The notes under the pieces were generated by a model. It was given only the letters and a program-made list of their open reading frames with translations. It was not told the origin of the DNA and made no database searches. DNA of 64,000 nucleotides from an uncultured beta proteobacterium (GTDB taxonomy: Bacteria > Pseudomonadota > Gammaproteobacteria > Burkholderiales > SG8-39): the NCBI GenBank assembly GCA_903859155.1, contig CAIOLO010000043.1, positions 1 through 64,000 of the forward strand, written 5' to 3'. The position numbers were made by a program, and so were the translations under genes. Within the stretch, counting starts at the first letter, position 1. Each line of letters begins with the position of its first letter. Of the stretch, positions 45,347 to 53,837 are shown one piece after another.

Positions 45347-46426
45347 CTACGCTGGGGCTTCCGCCAGCAGTTCCCGCGCATGTGCGCCGATAGTGACGGG
45401 GTCCAGGCGCTGCGGATGCAGCACCGGAGAGGTGCCGAGGGAAGGATAACTCTTTCCCATGGAGCGCTGGTAGAGCGGGTCATAGTGGTTCTCGAGGAGG
45501 TCGCGCACCAGCACGTCCCAGGCGCCTAGATCGATCAAAGCCATCCACCGCGCTATGATTTCGCGCGATTGCAGCGCGGACAACTGGTTCAGGCGGCCCT
45601 TGAGGGTGGCCGGTTCGGTGAGCACGTGCGCGTACTCGTCGATCAGGAAGCGGACCCGCTCGTCGATGGATGGCTCGATCCGTATGCAGTCTGCGGCGCG
45701 CATGCATTCGAGTAGCCGTGTGGGCACCTGAATGCTGCCGATCTTGCGGCTTTCCGATTCAATCCACACCGGTCGCGCCGGATCGAACTGTCGCAGGGTG
45801 TTCCAGACCTGGCTGTCGAACCATTTCTGGCTGGGTTGTGCTTCGCCCGGGAGCGACCCCAGCACCGAGCCGCGATGGCGCGCGAGATGTTCCAGATCCA
45901 GCACCTGCGCGCCCTGCGCGTCGAGAGCTTGCAGAAAGCGGCTCTTGCCGCTGCCGGTGGCACCACAAATGACGCGGAAAGTGAACCTGCCGGGCAGTAT
46001 TTCGAGTTGCGCCAGGACTTCGCGCCGGAAACCCTGGTAGCCGCCCTCCAGCGTCGAAACACGCCAGCCGATATCGCGAAGCACGTGGGCCATCGCGCCC
46101 GAACGCTGTCCGCCGCGCCAGCAGTAGACCAGCGGATGCCAGTCTCGCGGCCGGTCGGCAAAGCTGCTTTCAATGTGGCGCGCAATATTGTGCGCCACCA
46201 GCACGGCGCCCAGTTTTCGCGCATCGAACGGGGAGACCTGCTTGTAGAGCGTGCCGACGCGGGCGCGCTCCGCGTCATCGAGCACCGGGTGGTTGCTCGC
46301 GCCGGGCACGCGATCCAGCGAATATTCGCTGCTCGAGCGCACGTCTATGATTTCATCGAATTCTCCCATGCGTGCGATGGTCACCACATTTTCGTGCTTC
46401 AACTCGTGTGTATCTCCGGCATGCAT
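45347..46426 (-). CDS. mnmH: tRNA 2-selenouridine synthase
   Basis: 359 residues. An N-terminal rhodanese domain (IIDVRSSSEYSLDRVPGA; catalytic C102 in YCWRGGQRSG) is joined to a P-loop kinase-like domain with GATGSGKS at 155-162 and the FDSQVWNTLRQFD and WIESESRKIG blocks of the SelU/YbbB family. It replaces sulfur by selenium in mnm5s2U34 of certain tRNAs through a geranylated intermediate. It needs selenophosphate from SelD, which is not in the window. The length is typical. Confidence 0.93.
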   Translation of the reverse strand: MHAGDTHELKHENVVTIARMGEFDEIIDVRSSSEYSLDRVPGASNHPVLDDAERARVGTLYKQVSPFDARKLGAVLVAHNIARHIESSFADRPRDWHPLVYCWRGGQRSGAMAHVLRDIGWRVSTLEGGYQGFRREVLAQLEILPGRFTFRVICGATGSGKSRFLQALDAQGAQVLDLEHLARHRGSVLGSLPGEAQPSQKWFDSQVWNTLRQFDPARPVWIESESRKIGSIQVPTRLLECMRAADCIRIEPSIDERVRFLIDEYAHVLTEPATLKGRLNQLSALQSREIIARWMALIDLGAWDVLVRDLLENHYDPLYQRSMGKSYPSLGTSPVLHPQRLDPVTIGAHARELLAEAPA

Positions 46427-46593
46427 TGGCGGGATTGCGAATCAGGCGGCAGAGCAATGCCCGGTGGGCGTGCCACGCGCCATTCTAGAAGAACTTGGCG
46501 GGCTTCAGGACCTGCGTGTGTGCGCCACCTGCCATCCGGCGATTGTCAGCGCTTTGATTTGGTGTAAATTAAAAACCTCTGAGGGGAGATCCA

Positions 46594-47553
46594 ATGTCCA
46601 AATACCAGTCCAGGCAGGGCCGCTACGGCGTGCATTCAATCGATCATTTCGCGCTCGAGATCCCCGATCTCGCCCAAGGCAGGTTTTTTTTCGACAGTTT
46701 CGGCCTGGGGATCGAGGAGCGTCCCGAGGGGCTGGAGCTCTACGCCTCGGATTCGCCGCATCGCTGGGGGCGCTTGTTCAAGGGCGCGCACAAGCGCCTG
46801 GCTTATCTGGCGCTCAATTGTTATGCGAAGGACCTCGAGCCGCTTCGCGAGCAGGCCGTAGCCGCAGGCGCAAAAATCGCCCAACCGCATCCGCACGGTT
46901 CTGGCGAGGGCTTCTGGCTGCGCGATTGCGACGACAACCTCATCCAGGTGCGTTCGGGCGAGAAAACCATGCCCGACAGCAAGCGGCCGGCGACCTTCAG
47001 GAACGCGCTGGGCAATGAACGCGCGGTTCTTGGGCATTCCTCGTACCGCAAGATTCATCCGCGCCGTCTGTCGCATGTGCTGTTGTTTACGCCGGATGTG
47101 GCGCGCCAAGTCGAGTTTTTTGAGAGCGTCGTCGGCCTGCGCCTGTCGGACCGCGCCGAAGACCTGATCGCCTTTACCCATGCGCGCTTTGGCAGCGACC
47201 ACCACATGATCGCTTTTGCCAAGAGCGAAGCCCGCGGCTGGCATCACTGCTCCTGGGATGTGCCCGGTCTCGACGAGGTCGGCCAGGGTGCTGATCAGAT
47301 GGCCAAGGCCGGATTCAAGGCGGGGTGGGGCACCGGGCGCCACGTGCTCGGATCCAATTATTTTCACTACGTGCAGGACCCGTGGGGCTCGTTCGCCGAG
47401 TATTCAGCCGACATCGATTACGTTCCCAATGGAGAGATCTGGGACACCAATGACTGGCCGGCGGAGGATTCGCTGGCGCTATGGGGGCCGGAAGTGCCGG
47501 AGATATTTCTCACCAACAGTGAACTGCATCTGGCGGGGAAACAGGCCGCGTGA
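46594..47553 (+). CDS. Two-domain VOC/extradiol-dioxygenase-like protein
   Basis: 319 residues with two vicinal-oxygen-chelate modules, each starting with an HFALEI or HVLLFT motif. The second carries H....HH near FGSDHHMIAF, the HH of GWHHCSWDV, and E in the C-terminal GSFAEYSAD. This is the layout of type I extradiol ring-cleavage dioxygenases or catechol-2,3-dioxygenase-like proteins with Fe(II) ligands H, H, E. The start ATG 46594 has GAGGGGAGAT upstream. Its stop lies four bases from the convergent tesA stop. The substrate is unknown, probably a catechol. Confidence 0.82.
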   Translation: MSKYQSRQGRYGVHSIDHFALEIPDLAQGRFFFDSFGLGIEERPEGLELYASDSPHRWGRLFKGAHKRLAYLALNCYAKDLEPLREQAVAAGAKIAQPHPHGSGEGFWLRDCDDNLIQVRSGEKTMPDSKRPATFRNALGNERAVLGHSSYRKIHPRRLSHVLLFTPDVARQVEFFESVVGLRLSDRAEDLIAFTHARFGSDHHMIAFAKSEARGWHHCSWDVPGLDEVGQGADQMAKAGFKAGWGTGRHVLGSNYFHYVQDPWGSFAEYSADIDYVPNGEIWDTNDWPAEDSLALWGPEVPEIFLTNSELHLAGKQAA

Positions 47554-47557
47554 AGGG

Positions 47558-48211
47558 TCACAGCAGCGGGCGCAGCCGTTTCCAGACCGTTTCGAGGATC
47601 ATCGGCTGGGCCGCTGCAACCGGGTGAATGTTGTCGGGTTGGAACAATTCGCGCCGGGCATCCATGCCCTCCAGCAGGAACGGCACCACGGCCACGCGCT
47701 GCTGTTTGGCCAGTTCCGCAAACACGCTTTCGAACTCCCGCGTGTAGGCCGCCCCGTAATTGGGCGGCATTTTCATTCCCACCAGCAGCACTTTTGCGCC
47801 CGCGCCCCGGGCGCTGCGCACCATGAGTGCAAGGTTGTCGCGCATCTGCCCGACCGGCAGGCCGCGCAGACCGTCGTTGCCGCCCAGTGCGATGATGGTC
47901 ACCGCCGGTTTCGCCTGCGCCACCGTGGCCTTGATGCGGGTGGCCCCGCCACTGGTGGTTTCCCCGGGGATGCTCTGATTGACAACGGTATAATCGAGTC
48001 CGTTCCTGCGCAACCTCTCCTGAAGCAAGCTCACCCAGCCTTCCTTCTGGCTGATTCCGTAGGCGGAGGACAGGCTGTCACCGAATACCAGAACCACGCT
48101 CGCGGCAAAGGCCTGACCGGGGACTAAAGCAAGAAGAGCCAGGCTGAGTGCCGCCAGACCGGCGGCGGTTCTGCGCGATACAGATTCAAGCTTGATCACC
48201 AAGGATTTCAT
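47558..48211 (-). CDS. tesA: Arylesterase / lysophospholipase TesA-like SGNH hydrolase
   Basis: 217 residues with an N-terminal signal (LAALSLALLALVPGQAFA) and the SGNH set: block I FGDSLSSAYGI (S46), block II glycine in IPGETTSGG, block III GGNDGLRG, block V DNIHP. It is a periplasmic esterase/thioesterase. It starts at ATG 48211 (or 48223), sharing bases with the divergent ybbA start codon in the sequence CATG at 48209-48212. The tesA / ybbA-ybbP divergent arrangement is the same as in Escherichia coli. Confidence 0.92.
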   Translation of the reverse strand: MKSLVIKLESVSRRTAAGLAALSLALLALVPGQAFAASVVLVFGDSLSSAYGISQKEGWVSLLQERLRRNGLDYTVVNQSIPGETTSGGATRIKATVAQAKPAVTIIALGGNDGLRGLPVGQMRDNLALMVRSARGAGAKVLLVGMKMPPNYGAAYTREFESVFAELAKQQRVAVVPFLLEGMDARRELFQPDNIHPVAAAQPMILETVWKRLRPLL

Positions 48212-48899
48212 GTCGCCGATCATCCGTTCCCGGGGTTTGTCCAAAACAGTGCCGCTGGCTGCGCCGCCAGGCGGCGGGCAGGTCTCGCAGCTTGCGATTC
48301 TGCAGGATATTGACATCGAAATCATACCCGGCGAAGCCGTCGCCATCGTCGGTGCGTCCGGATCCGGCAAATCCACCCTGCTTGGACTGCTGGCGGGGCT
48401 GGATGTTCCCAGCGCCGGAAAAATCGAGATCGACGGCAACGATCTGTTCTCCCTGGATGAGGACGGTCGTGCCTTGCTGCGCGCAAGGTTGCTGGGTTTC
48501 GTGTTTCAGTCGTTTCAATTGCTGTCCGCACTCAACGCGCTGGAGAACGTCATGCTGCCCCTGGAACTTGCGGGCATCGCCGGGGCGGCGGAATCGGCCA
48601 AGGCAATGCTGCAGCGGGTAGGCCTGGGGGAGCGCCTGCATCATTATCCGAAATATCTGTCCGGCGGCGAGCAGCAGCGCGTCGCGCTGGCGCGCGCCTT
48701 TGTGGTCAAGCCCAAGCTGCTTCTGGCCGATGAGCCGACCGGCAATCTGGACGCGGCAACCGGTGCGGCGGTCATCGATCTGCTGTTTGGACTGAATGCC
48801 GAAGCCGGCACCACGCTGGTACTGGTCACGCACGATGAGGCGCTGGCGCGCCGCTGCGGCAGGATTGTCCGCCTGGCGGCGGGAAGAGTTACCAATTGA
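48210..48899 (+). CDS. ybbA: YbbA-like ABC transporter ATPase
   Basis: 229 residues. It has Walker A GASGSGKST, LGFVFQSFQLLSALNALENVMLPLEL, signature LSGGEQQRVALARAF, Walker B LLLADEPTGNLD and the switch histidine in VTHDEALARR. These are features of the LolD/MacB-type ATPase family. The ATG 48210 start has AAGGAT just upstream, inside the tesA coding region. Its partner permease YbbP is encoded at 49406. A lipocalin-like gene is inserted between the two. Confidence 0.92.
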   Translation: MSPIIRSRGLSKTVPLAAPPGGGQVSQLAILQDIDIEIIPGEAVAIVGASGSGKSTLLGLLAGLDVPSAGKIEIDGNDLFSLDEDGRALLRARLLGFVFQSFQLLSALNALENVMLPLELAGIAGAAESAKAMLQRVGLGERLHHYPKYLSGGEQQRVALARAFVVKPKLLLADEPTGNLDAATGAAVIDLLFGLNAEAGTTLVLVTHDEALARRCGRIVRLAAGRVTN

Positions 48900-48954
48900 G
48901 GTTCGGCAGGTCCAGGGCAATTGTCAACAGCAACAGGAAACGGGAGGCGGGAGC

Positions 48955-49386
48955 ATGAATGCCAGTGATTTCGTAGGAACCTACAAAGGCAAGGGGCACG
49001 AACAGGTGGACGGAAACGGCAAGGTTACGCTTCCGCGCGATCCGGACAGCGAGCGTCCGTCGCGCATCGTCTACACCGCCGAGGGACTGGTGATCGTGGT
49101 TTCCACGCCGCCGGATCGGCAGCGCCTGAACTGCAAGCATCTCACCGAGGCCTCTGCGGCGGACCTGGTCGCCGCCGCGCAGGGTGTGGTGGCCTACGCA
49201 GGGCGCTACGAGGTCAAGGGTAACAAGGTCTACCACCATATCGACGTGTCGTTCTTTCCGAACTGGGTGGGCGGGGCCAATGTGCGCGACTTCAAATTCG
49301 AGGGCAAGCTGCTGATCCTCACCACCCAGCCGGACGAGAATGGTGCGGTGGAGCGCATCTATTGGGAACGGGTCGAGCGCGCTTAG
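48955..49386 (+). CDS. Lipocalin-like domain protein
   Basis: 143 residues starting MNASDFVGTYKGKGHEQVDGNG. The beta-strand pattern, with VGTYxGxG at the start, IVYTAEGLVIVV, VAYAGRYEVKGNKVYHHIDVSFFPNWVGG and LTTQPDENGAVERIYWERV at the end, fits the lipocalin-like (Lipocalin_5) family. No signal peptide is present, so it is cytoplasmic. Start ATG 48955 has GGGAGGCGGG upstream. It lies between ybbA and ybbP in the same operon, 19 bases before ybbP; a functional link to that ABC complex is an inference. Confidence 0.75.
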   Translation: MNASDFVGTYKGKGHEQVDGNGKVTLPRDPDSERPSRIVYTAEGLVIVVSTPPDRQRLNCKHLTEASAADLVAAAQGVVAYAGRYEVKGNKVYHHIDVSFFPNWVGGANVRDFKFEGKLLILTTQPDENGAVERIYWERVERA

Positions 49387-49405
49387 CTCTGGCCAGGGCA
49401 AACCC

Positions 49406-51937
49406 ATGACCGCAATGGCAACCCCAGGCGCAGCGCACGCAATGCGCGATCTGTCGCTCCTCAGGCTGGCGCTGCGCATGCTGGTGCGCGACTGGCGCGC
49501 CGGCGAATTGCGGGTGCTGGCGCTGGCACTGGTGGTCGCGGTGAGCAGCGTCACCAGCGTCGGCTTTTTCGCCGACCGCATCCGCCAGGGGATCCTGCGC
49601 GATGCGCACCAGCTGCTGGGCGCCGATGCCCTGCTCGATGCGGACCACGCCTGGCCAGCGGAAATTTCCGCGGAGATCCGCAAATCCGGCCTGGCGTTCG
49701 CGGAGCTCATGAGTTTTGTCAGCATGGCGCGAAGCGACGCGGCAAGCCAGCTGAGCGGCGTAAAAGCAGTCTCCGAGGGCTACCCGCTGCGCGGCAAGCT
49801 GCGCATTGCCATGGCGCTCAATGCGGCCGATGAAGCGACCACGCAGGTCCCCGAGCGCGGTTCGGTATGGGTTGATGAGCGCCTGGCGCTGGCGCTGGAG
49901 CGCAAGGTAGGGGACACGCTGCAACTGGGCGAGGCGACGCTGCGCATCGGCGCGATTCTGACGCTGGAACCCGACCGCAACGCCTCGTTTTTCAATATTG
50001 CACCGCGACTGCTGATGCGCATCGAGGACCTTCCTGCCACCGGGCTGGTGCAGGAGGGCAGCCGCATTCGTTACAACCTCCTTGCCGCGGGCGAGCCTGA
50101 TGCGGTCAAGCGGTTCGAAGCCTGGGTCAAGCCGCGTCTCGGGCGCGGCGAGTCCCTGCAGGATCTGGAAAATGCCAGCCCCAGCGTGCGCAATTCGATC
50201 GAGCGCGGTGAACAGTTCGTCGGGCTGACGGCGCTGCTGGCGGTGATCCTCGCAGCGGTGGCGGTATCGCTGTCGACGCGGCGTTACACGGCGCGCCACC
50301 TGAATGGTTTCGCGGTGATGCGATGCTTTGGTGCGACGCAGGCGCGATTGCTGGCGCTTTCCGCCTGCGAATTTGTCCTGCTCGGCGCCGCCGCCAGCGT
50401 GGCCGGTTGCGTGCTCGGGTTTCTGGCCCAGTTTGTGATTGCCGCGTTTGTGACACAGTTCGTCGGCACCGCTCTGCCCGCGCCATCGCCGCTGCCGGCC
50501 CTGCAGGGGATTCTGGTCGGCATGGCCTTGCTTCTGGGCTTCGCGCTGCCCCCCCTGTTGCAGTTGAAAAATGTTCCCGCGCTGCGGGTTCTGCGGCGCG
50601 ACCTGGGCGCGCCCGCCGAGGGCGCCCTGGTCGCCTGGACTCTGGGACTTGCGGTCATCGGCGCGCTGCTGGTGTGGCAGGCGGGCAGCGTGCGGCTGGG
50701 ACTGGTGGTGCTGGCCGGATTCGCGGCGGCATTTGCGCTGTTTGGCGTGATCGCATACGCGGGCCTCAGGCTTGCCGGACGTGCCGGCAGCGGCGCGGGC
50801 GTCACCTGGCGCTACGGTATGGCAAACCTGAAACGCCATGCGCGGGCCAATACGGTGCAGATCCTCGCTCTGGCAGTGGGCCTGACCGCGTTGTTGATGC
50901 TGAGCTTCACGCTCGATGACCTCATTTCCACATGGAAACGCAAGATCCCGCCCGAGGCGCCCAATCGTTTCATCGTCAATATCCAGCCGGGACAGGCGGC
51001 GGACATCGGCGCGATGTTTAAAGACGCGGGGATCGCCGCACCTGCCATTTATCCCATGGTGCGCGGCCGCTATGTGGCGCACAACGGCAGGCAGCTGGAG
51101 GTCAGCGCCCTGAACGAGCACGACAGGCACACGGTTGAGCGCGAGTTCAACCTGTCGTTCATGGAATCCCAGCAACCCTACAACAGCGTCATTGCCGGAG
51201 CCTGGTTTTCCGCCGCGGACCTGCGCGCCGGGGCCGTGTCGGTCGAAGAGGGCATGGCGCGGCGTCTGGGATGGAATCTGGGCGACACTCTGACCTGGCA
51301 GGTGGCCGGACGCAACTTCACGGCCCCGATTACCAGCATACGCAAACTCGACTGGGACTCCATGCGGGTCAATTTCTTTGTCATTGCCACGCCGCCGCTG
51401 CTCGCGGACGCGCCGGCCAGCTACATATCGGCTTTCCATCTTCCTGAAGGGCGGCTGGCGTTTGCCAATTCCATTTCGCAGCGTTTCCCGAATCTCACGC
51501 TGGTGGACATGAGCGCCATTTTGCGCCAGGCACAACTGATCATCGACCAGGTGGTGCAGGCGGTGCGCTTCGTGTTCCTGTTTGCGCTTGCTGCCGGCCT
51601 GCTGGTGTTGTATTCCGCGCTGCTGGCCACACAGGACGAGCGCGCGCAGGAGTCCGCGCTGATGCGCGCGCTCGGTGCCTCGCGGCGCCAGATTCTCGCC
51701 GCGCAGCGTGCCGAGTTCCTGGTGCTGGGGTTGTCCTCCGGTTTGCTGGCAGCGGCAGGCGCGAGCGCCATCGGCTGGAGCATTGCCCGCTTTGTGTTCC
51801 AGTTTCCCTATCAGATGAATGCCTGGGTCTGGCTTGCCGGCCCGCTGGCGGGCCTCGCCTGCGTTGCCTGGAACGCCAGGGCCGGCGCGCGCGCGGCGCT
51901 GGATCATCCGCCGCTGCTGGTGCTGCGCGAGGCCTGA
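49406..51937 (+). CDS. ybbP: YbbP-like FtsX-family ABC permease
   Basis: 843 residues with about ten membrane segments in the FtsX/MacB arrangement: a first segment near 33-50, a periplasmic MacB-like domain (DAHQLLGADALLDADHAW), three to four segments at 258-430, a second periplasmic domain and a last group at 710-830. The motif LLAVILAAVAVSLSTRRYTARH and MRALGASRRQILA are typical. It pairs with YbbA. Complexes of this type are proposed to move lipids or toxins from the inner membrane. The ATG 49406 follows the lipocalin-like gene closely. Confidence 0.9.
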   Translation: MTAMATPGAAHAMRDLSLLRLALRMLVRDWRAGELRVLALALVVAVSSVTSVGFFADRIRQGILRDAHQLLGADALLDADHAWPAEISAEIRKSGLAFAELMSFVSMARSDAASQLSGVKAVSEGYPLRGKLRIAMALNAADEATTQVPERGSVWVDERLALALERKVGDTLQLGEATLRIGAILTLEPDRNASFFNIAPRLLMRIEDLPATGLVQEGSRIRYNLLAAGEPDAVKRFEAWVKPRLGRGESLQDLENASPSVRNSIERGEQFVGLTALLAVILAAVAVSLSTRRYTARHLNGFAVMRCFGATQARLLALSACEFVLLGAAASVAGCVLGFLAQFVIAAFVTQFVGTALPAPSPLPALQGILVGMALLLGFALPPLLQLKNVPALRVLRRDLGAPAEGALVAWTLGLAVIGALLVWQAGSVRLGLVVLAGFAAAFALFGVIAYAGLRLAGRAGSGAGVTWRYGMANLKRHARANTVQILALAVGLTALLMLSFTLDDLISTWKRKIPPEAPNRFIVNIQPGQAADIGAMFKDAGIAAPAIYPMVRGRYVAHNGRQLEVSALNEHDRHTVEREFNLSFMESQQPYNSVIAGAWFSAADLRAGAVSVEEGMARRLGWNLGDTLTWQVAGRNFTAPITSIRKLDWDSMRVNFFVIATPPLLADAPASYISAFHLPEGRLAFANSISQRFPNLTLVDMSAILRQAQLIIDQVVQAVRFVFLFALAAGLLVLYSALLATQDERAQESALMRALGASRRQILAAQRAEFLVLGLSSGLLAAAGASAIGWSIARFVFQFPYQMNAWVWLAGPLAGLACVAWNARAGARAALDHPPLLVLREA

Positions 51938-51947
51938 GGATGCGATC

Positions 51948-53837
51948 CTGAGCACGAGTTCGGATTCCACAGCCACGACGGGGAAGGGCGCCGACACGCT
52001 GGTGCCTTCCCTCAACGGCGATTACCGCCGCGGAGCAAACGCGCTGTGGCGGGTGCTGCGCATGGCGCTTCGATACCGCGTGCGTTTTCCCGCCGCGGTG
52101 CTCGCGGTGATCGGCGCGGCCACGTTCCAGTTGCTGATCCCGCGCTTTCTCGGCGGCGCCATCGATCATGCGGCATCGATGCTGGCCGCGGCGGGCGGGG
52201 AGGATGCGACGCTCATCGCAGCCGCGAAATCCGCGCTGCTCGGCTCGGCTCTGATGGTGCTGGGCACTGCCATCATGCGCGGCGTGTTCACGCTGGCGCA
52301 CAATTATCTGGCCGAGTCCATCGGCCAGAGCTTCGGCTATGAGCTGCGCCTGTCTTTCTTCGAGAAGTTGCAGCGCCTGTCCTTCAGCTACCACGACCGC
52401 ATTCATTCCGGCGATCTGATCACGCGCGGCATGCTCGACATCGAAGGCGTGCGGCGTTTCATCGAAAGCGGAGTCATGCGCTTGTTCCAGCTGGCGGTAC
52501 TCATAGGTCTGGGGGCGTATCTGTACATGGGCCAGGACCTGATCCTGGGCGCCCTGTGCGTTAGCTTCGTACCCTTTGCGCTGTGGCGCGGCGTGGTGTT
52601 CCGGCTCAGGGTGCGCGCGCTGTGGCGCGAATTCCAGGAGAGGATGAGCGTGCTCACGCGCATCATGGAGGAGAACCTGGCCGGCATCCGCGTGGTGCGC
52701 GCGTTCGCGGCACAAAAGCATGAAATGCAGAAATTCGACGACTGGCAGCAGCGCACGCTCGCGCCGGCCATCGACATGGTGCGCGTGCGCTATTTCAACA
52801 CTTCGATGATGACCTTTTCCTATTTCGTCGCAATGGGCCTGGTGCTGTGGTTCGGCGGGCTGCGGGTGATCGACGGACAGATCACCGTTGGCGAGCTGAC
52901 GCAGTTCCTGGTGTTCATGACGGTGCTGCAGATGCCGGTGCGCCAGGTGGGCATGGTGATCAACGGATACGCGCGCGCCTCGGTTTCGGGGGCGCGCATG
53001 TTCGAGATCCTCGATCTGGAGCCGGCCATCCGCGACCGGCAAGGCGCGCCGGCGCTGAAGATCGGCGCTGCTGCGCTTGCCTTCGAGAATGTGTCATTTT
53101 CCTATCAGGGCTTTGCCAGCGAGCACACCGTGGAGGGCATCACCTTTGCCATCGAAGCTGGGCAGACGCTGGGCATCGTCGGCCCGCCGGGCAGCGGCAA
53201 ATCCACCATCGCCCACCTCATCCCGCGCTTCTACGATGTCACCGGCGGGCGCATCACCATCGACGGACAGGACATCCGCGAGGTGACGCTCGATTCGCTG
53301 CGCGCCCAGGTGGGCGTGGTGCAGCAGGACACCTTTCTGTTCAAGACCGAAGTGCGCGAAAACGTTTGCTATGGCGAGCCCGGCGCCGAGGACGACCGCG
53401 TGGTCGAGGCCGCGGACACCGCGCAGCTGCACGACTATGTCGCCGGCCTGCCCGAAGGCTACGACACACTGGTCGGGGAGCGCGGTCTGTCGCTCTCGGG
53501 AGGTCAGCGCCAGCGCCTGTCGATCGCACGCAGCGTGCTGCTCACCCCGCGCATCATCGTGTTCGACGATTCCACCGCCGCGATCGATGCCGGCACGGAG
53601 CTGCGCATACGCGAGTCCCTCAAGGAACTCAATCGCAGCCGCGCCACCATCATCATTTCGCACCGCTTGTCCTCGCTGATGCACGCCGACGAGATCCTGT
53701 TCCTGGAGGAGGGGCGCATCGTGGAGCGCGGTTCGCACGCTGAGTTGCTGGCGCAGCAAGGTCCGCATCTTGGTCGCTACCGGCGCCTGTTCGATCTGCA
53801 GATGGGCCTCGCCCGGGACAACGCGCATGCCCGATAA
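51948..53837 (+). CDS. Type IV (exporter) ABC transporter subunit 1, degenerate catalytic residue
   Basis: About 629 residues. A six-helix transmembrane domain is followed by an ABC domain with Walker A GPPGSGKST near 411 and intact signature LSGGQRQR near 516. Walker B is IIVFDDSTAAID: the catalytic glutamate is aspartate. The partner downstream has the reverse pattern, so they form a heterodimer with one degenerate site (BmrCD/TM287-288-like). The start is uncertain: CTG 51948 has GAGGA at a good distance, and GTG 52002 is in frame; an out-of-frame ATG at 51940 is not used. It overlaps the second subunit by 11 bases. Confidence 0.88.
   Translation: MSTSSDSTATTGKGADTLVPSLNGDYRRGANALWRVLRMALRYRVRFPAAVLAVIGAATFQLLIPRFLGGAIDHAASMLAAAGGEDATLIAAAKSALLGSALMVLGTAIMRGVFTLAHNYLAESIGQSFGYELRLSFFEKLQRLSFSYHDRIHSGDLITRGMLDIEGVRRFIESGVMRLFQLAVLIGLGAYLYMGQDLILGALCVSFVPFALWRGVVFRLRVRALWREFQERMSVLTRIMEENLAGIRVVRAFAAQKHEMQKFDDWQQRTLAPAIDMVRVRYFNTSMMTFSYFVAMGLVLWFGGLRVIDGQITVGELTQFLVFMTVLQMPVRQVGMVINGYARASVSGARMFEILDLEPAIRDRQGAPALKIGAAALAFENVSFSYQGFASEHTVEGITFAIEAGQTLGIVGPPGSGKSTIAHLIPRFYDVTGGRITIDGQDIREVTLDSLRAQVGVVQQDTFLFKTEVRENVCYGEPGAEDDRVVEAADTAQLHDYVAGLPEGYDTLVGERGLSLSGGQRQRLSIARSVLLTPRIIVFDDSTAAIDAGTELRIRESLKELNRSRATIIISHRLSSLMHADEILFLEEGRIVERGSHAELLAQQGPHLGRYRRLFDLQMGLARDNAHAR

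Noticed and set aside
49319-52015. A minus-strand open frame of almost 900 codons antisense to ybbP
   Set aside because: It mirrors the ybbP gene. It is rich in Gln, His, Arg and Gly, has no recognisable domain, and is typical of antisense frames in GC-rich genes.
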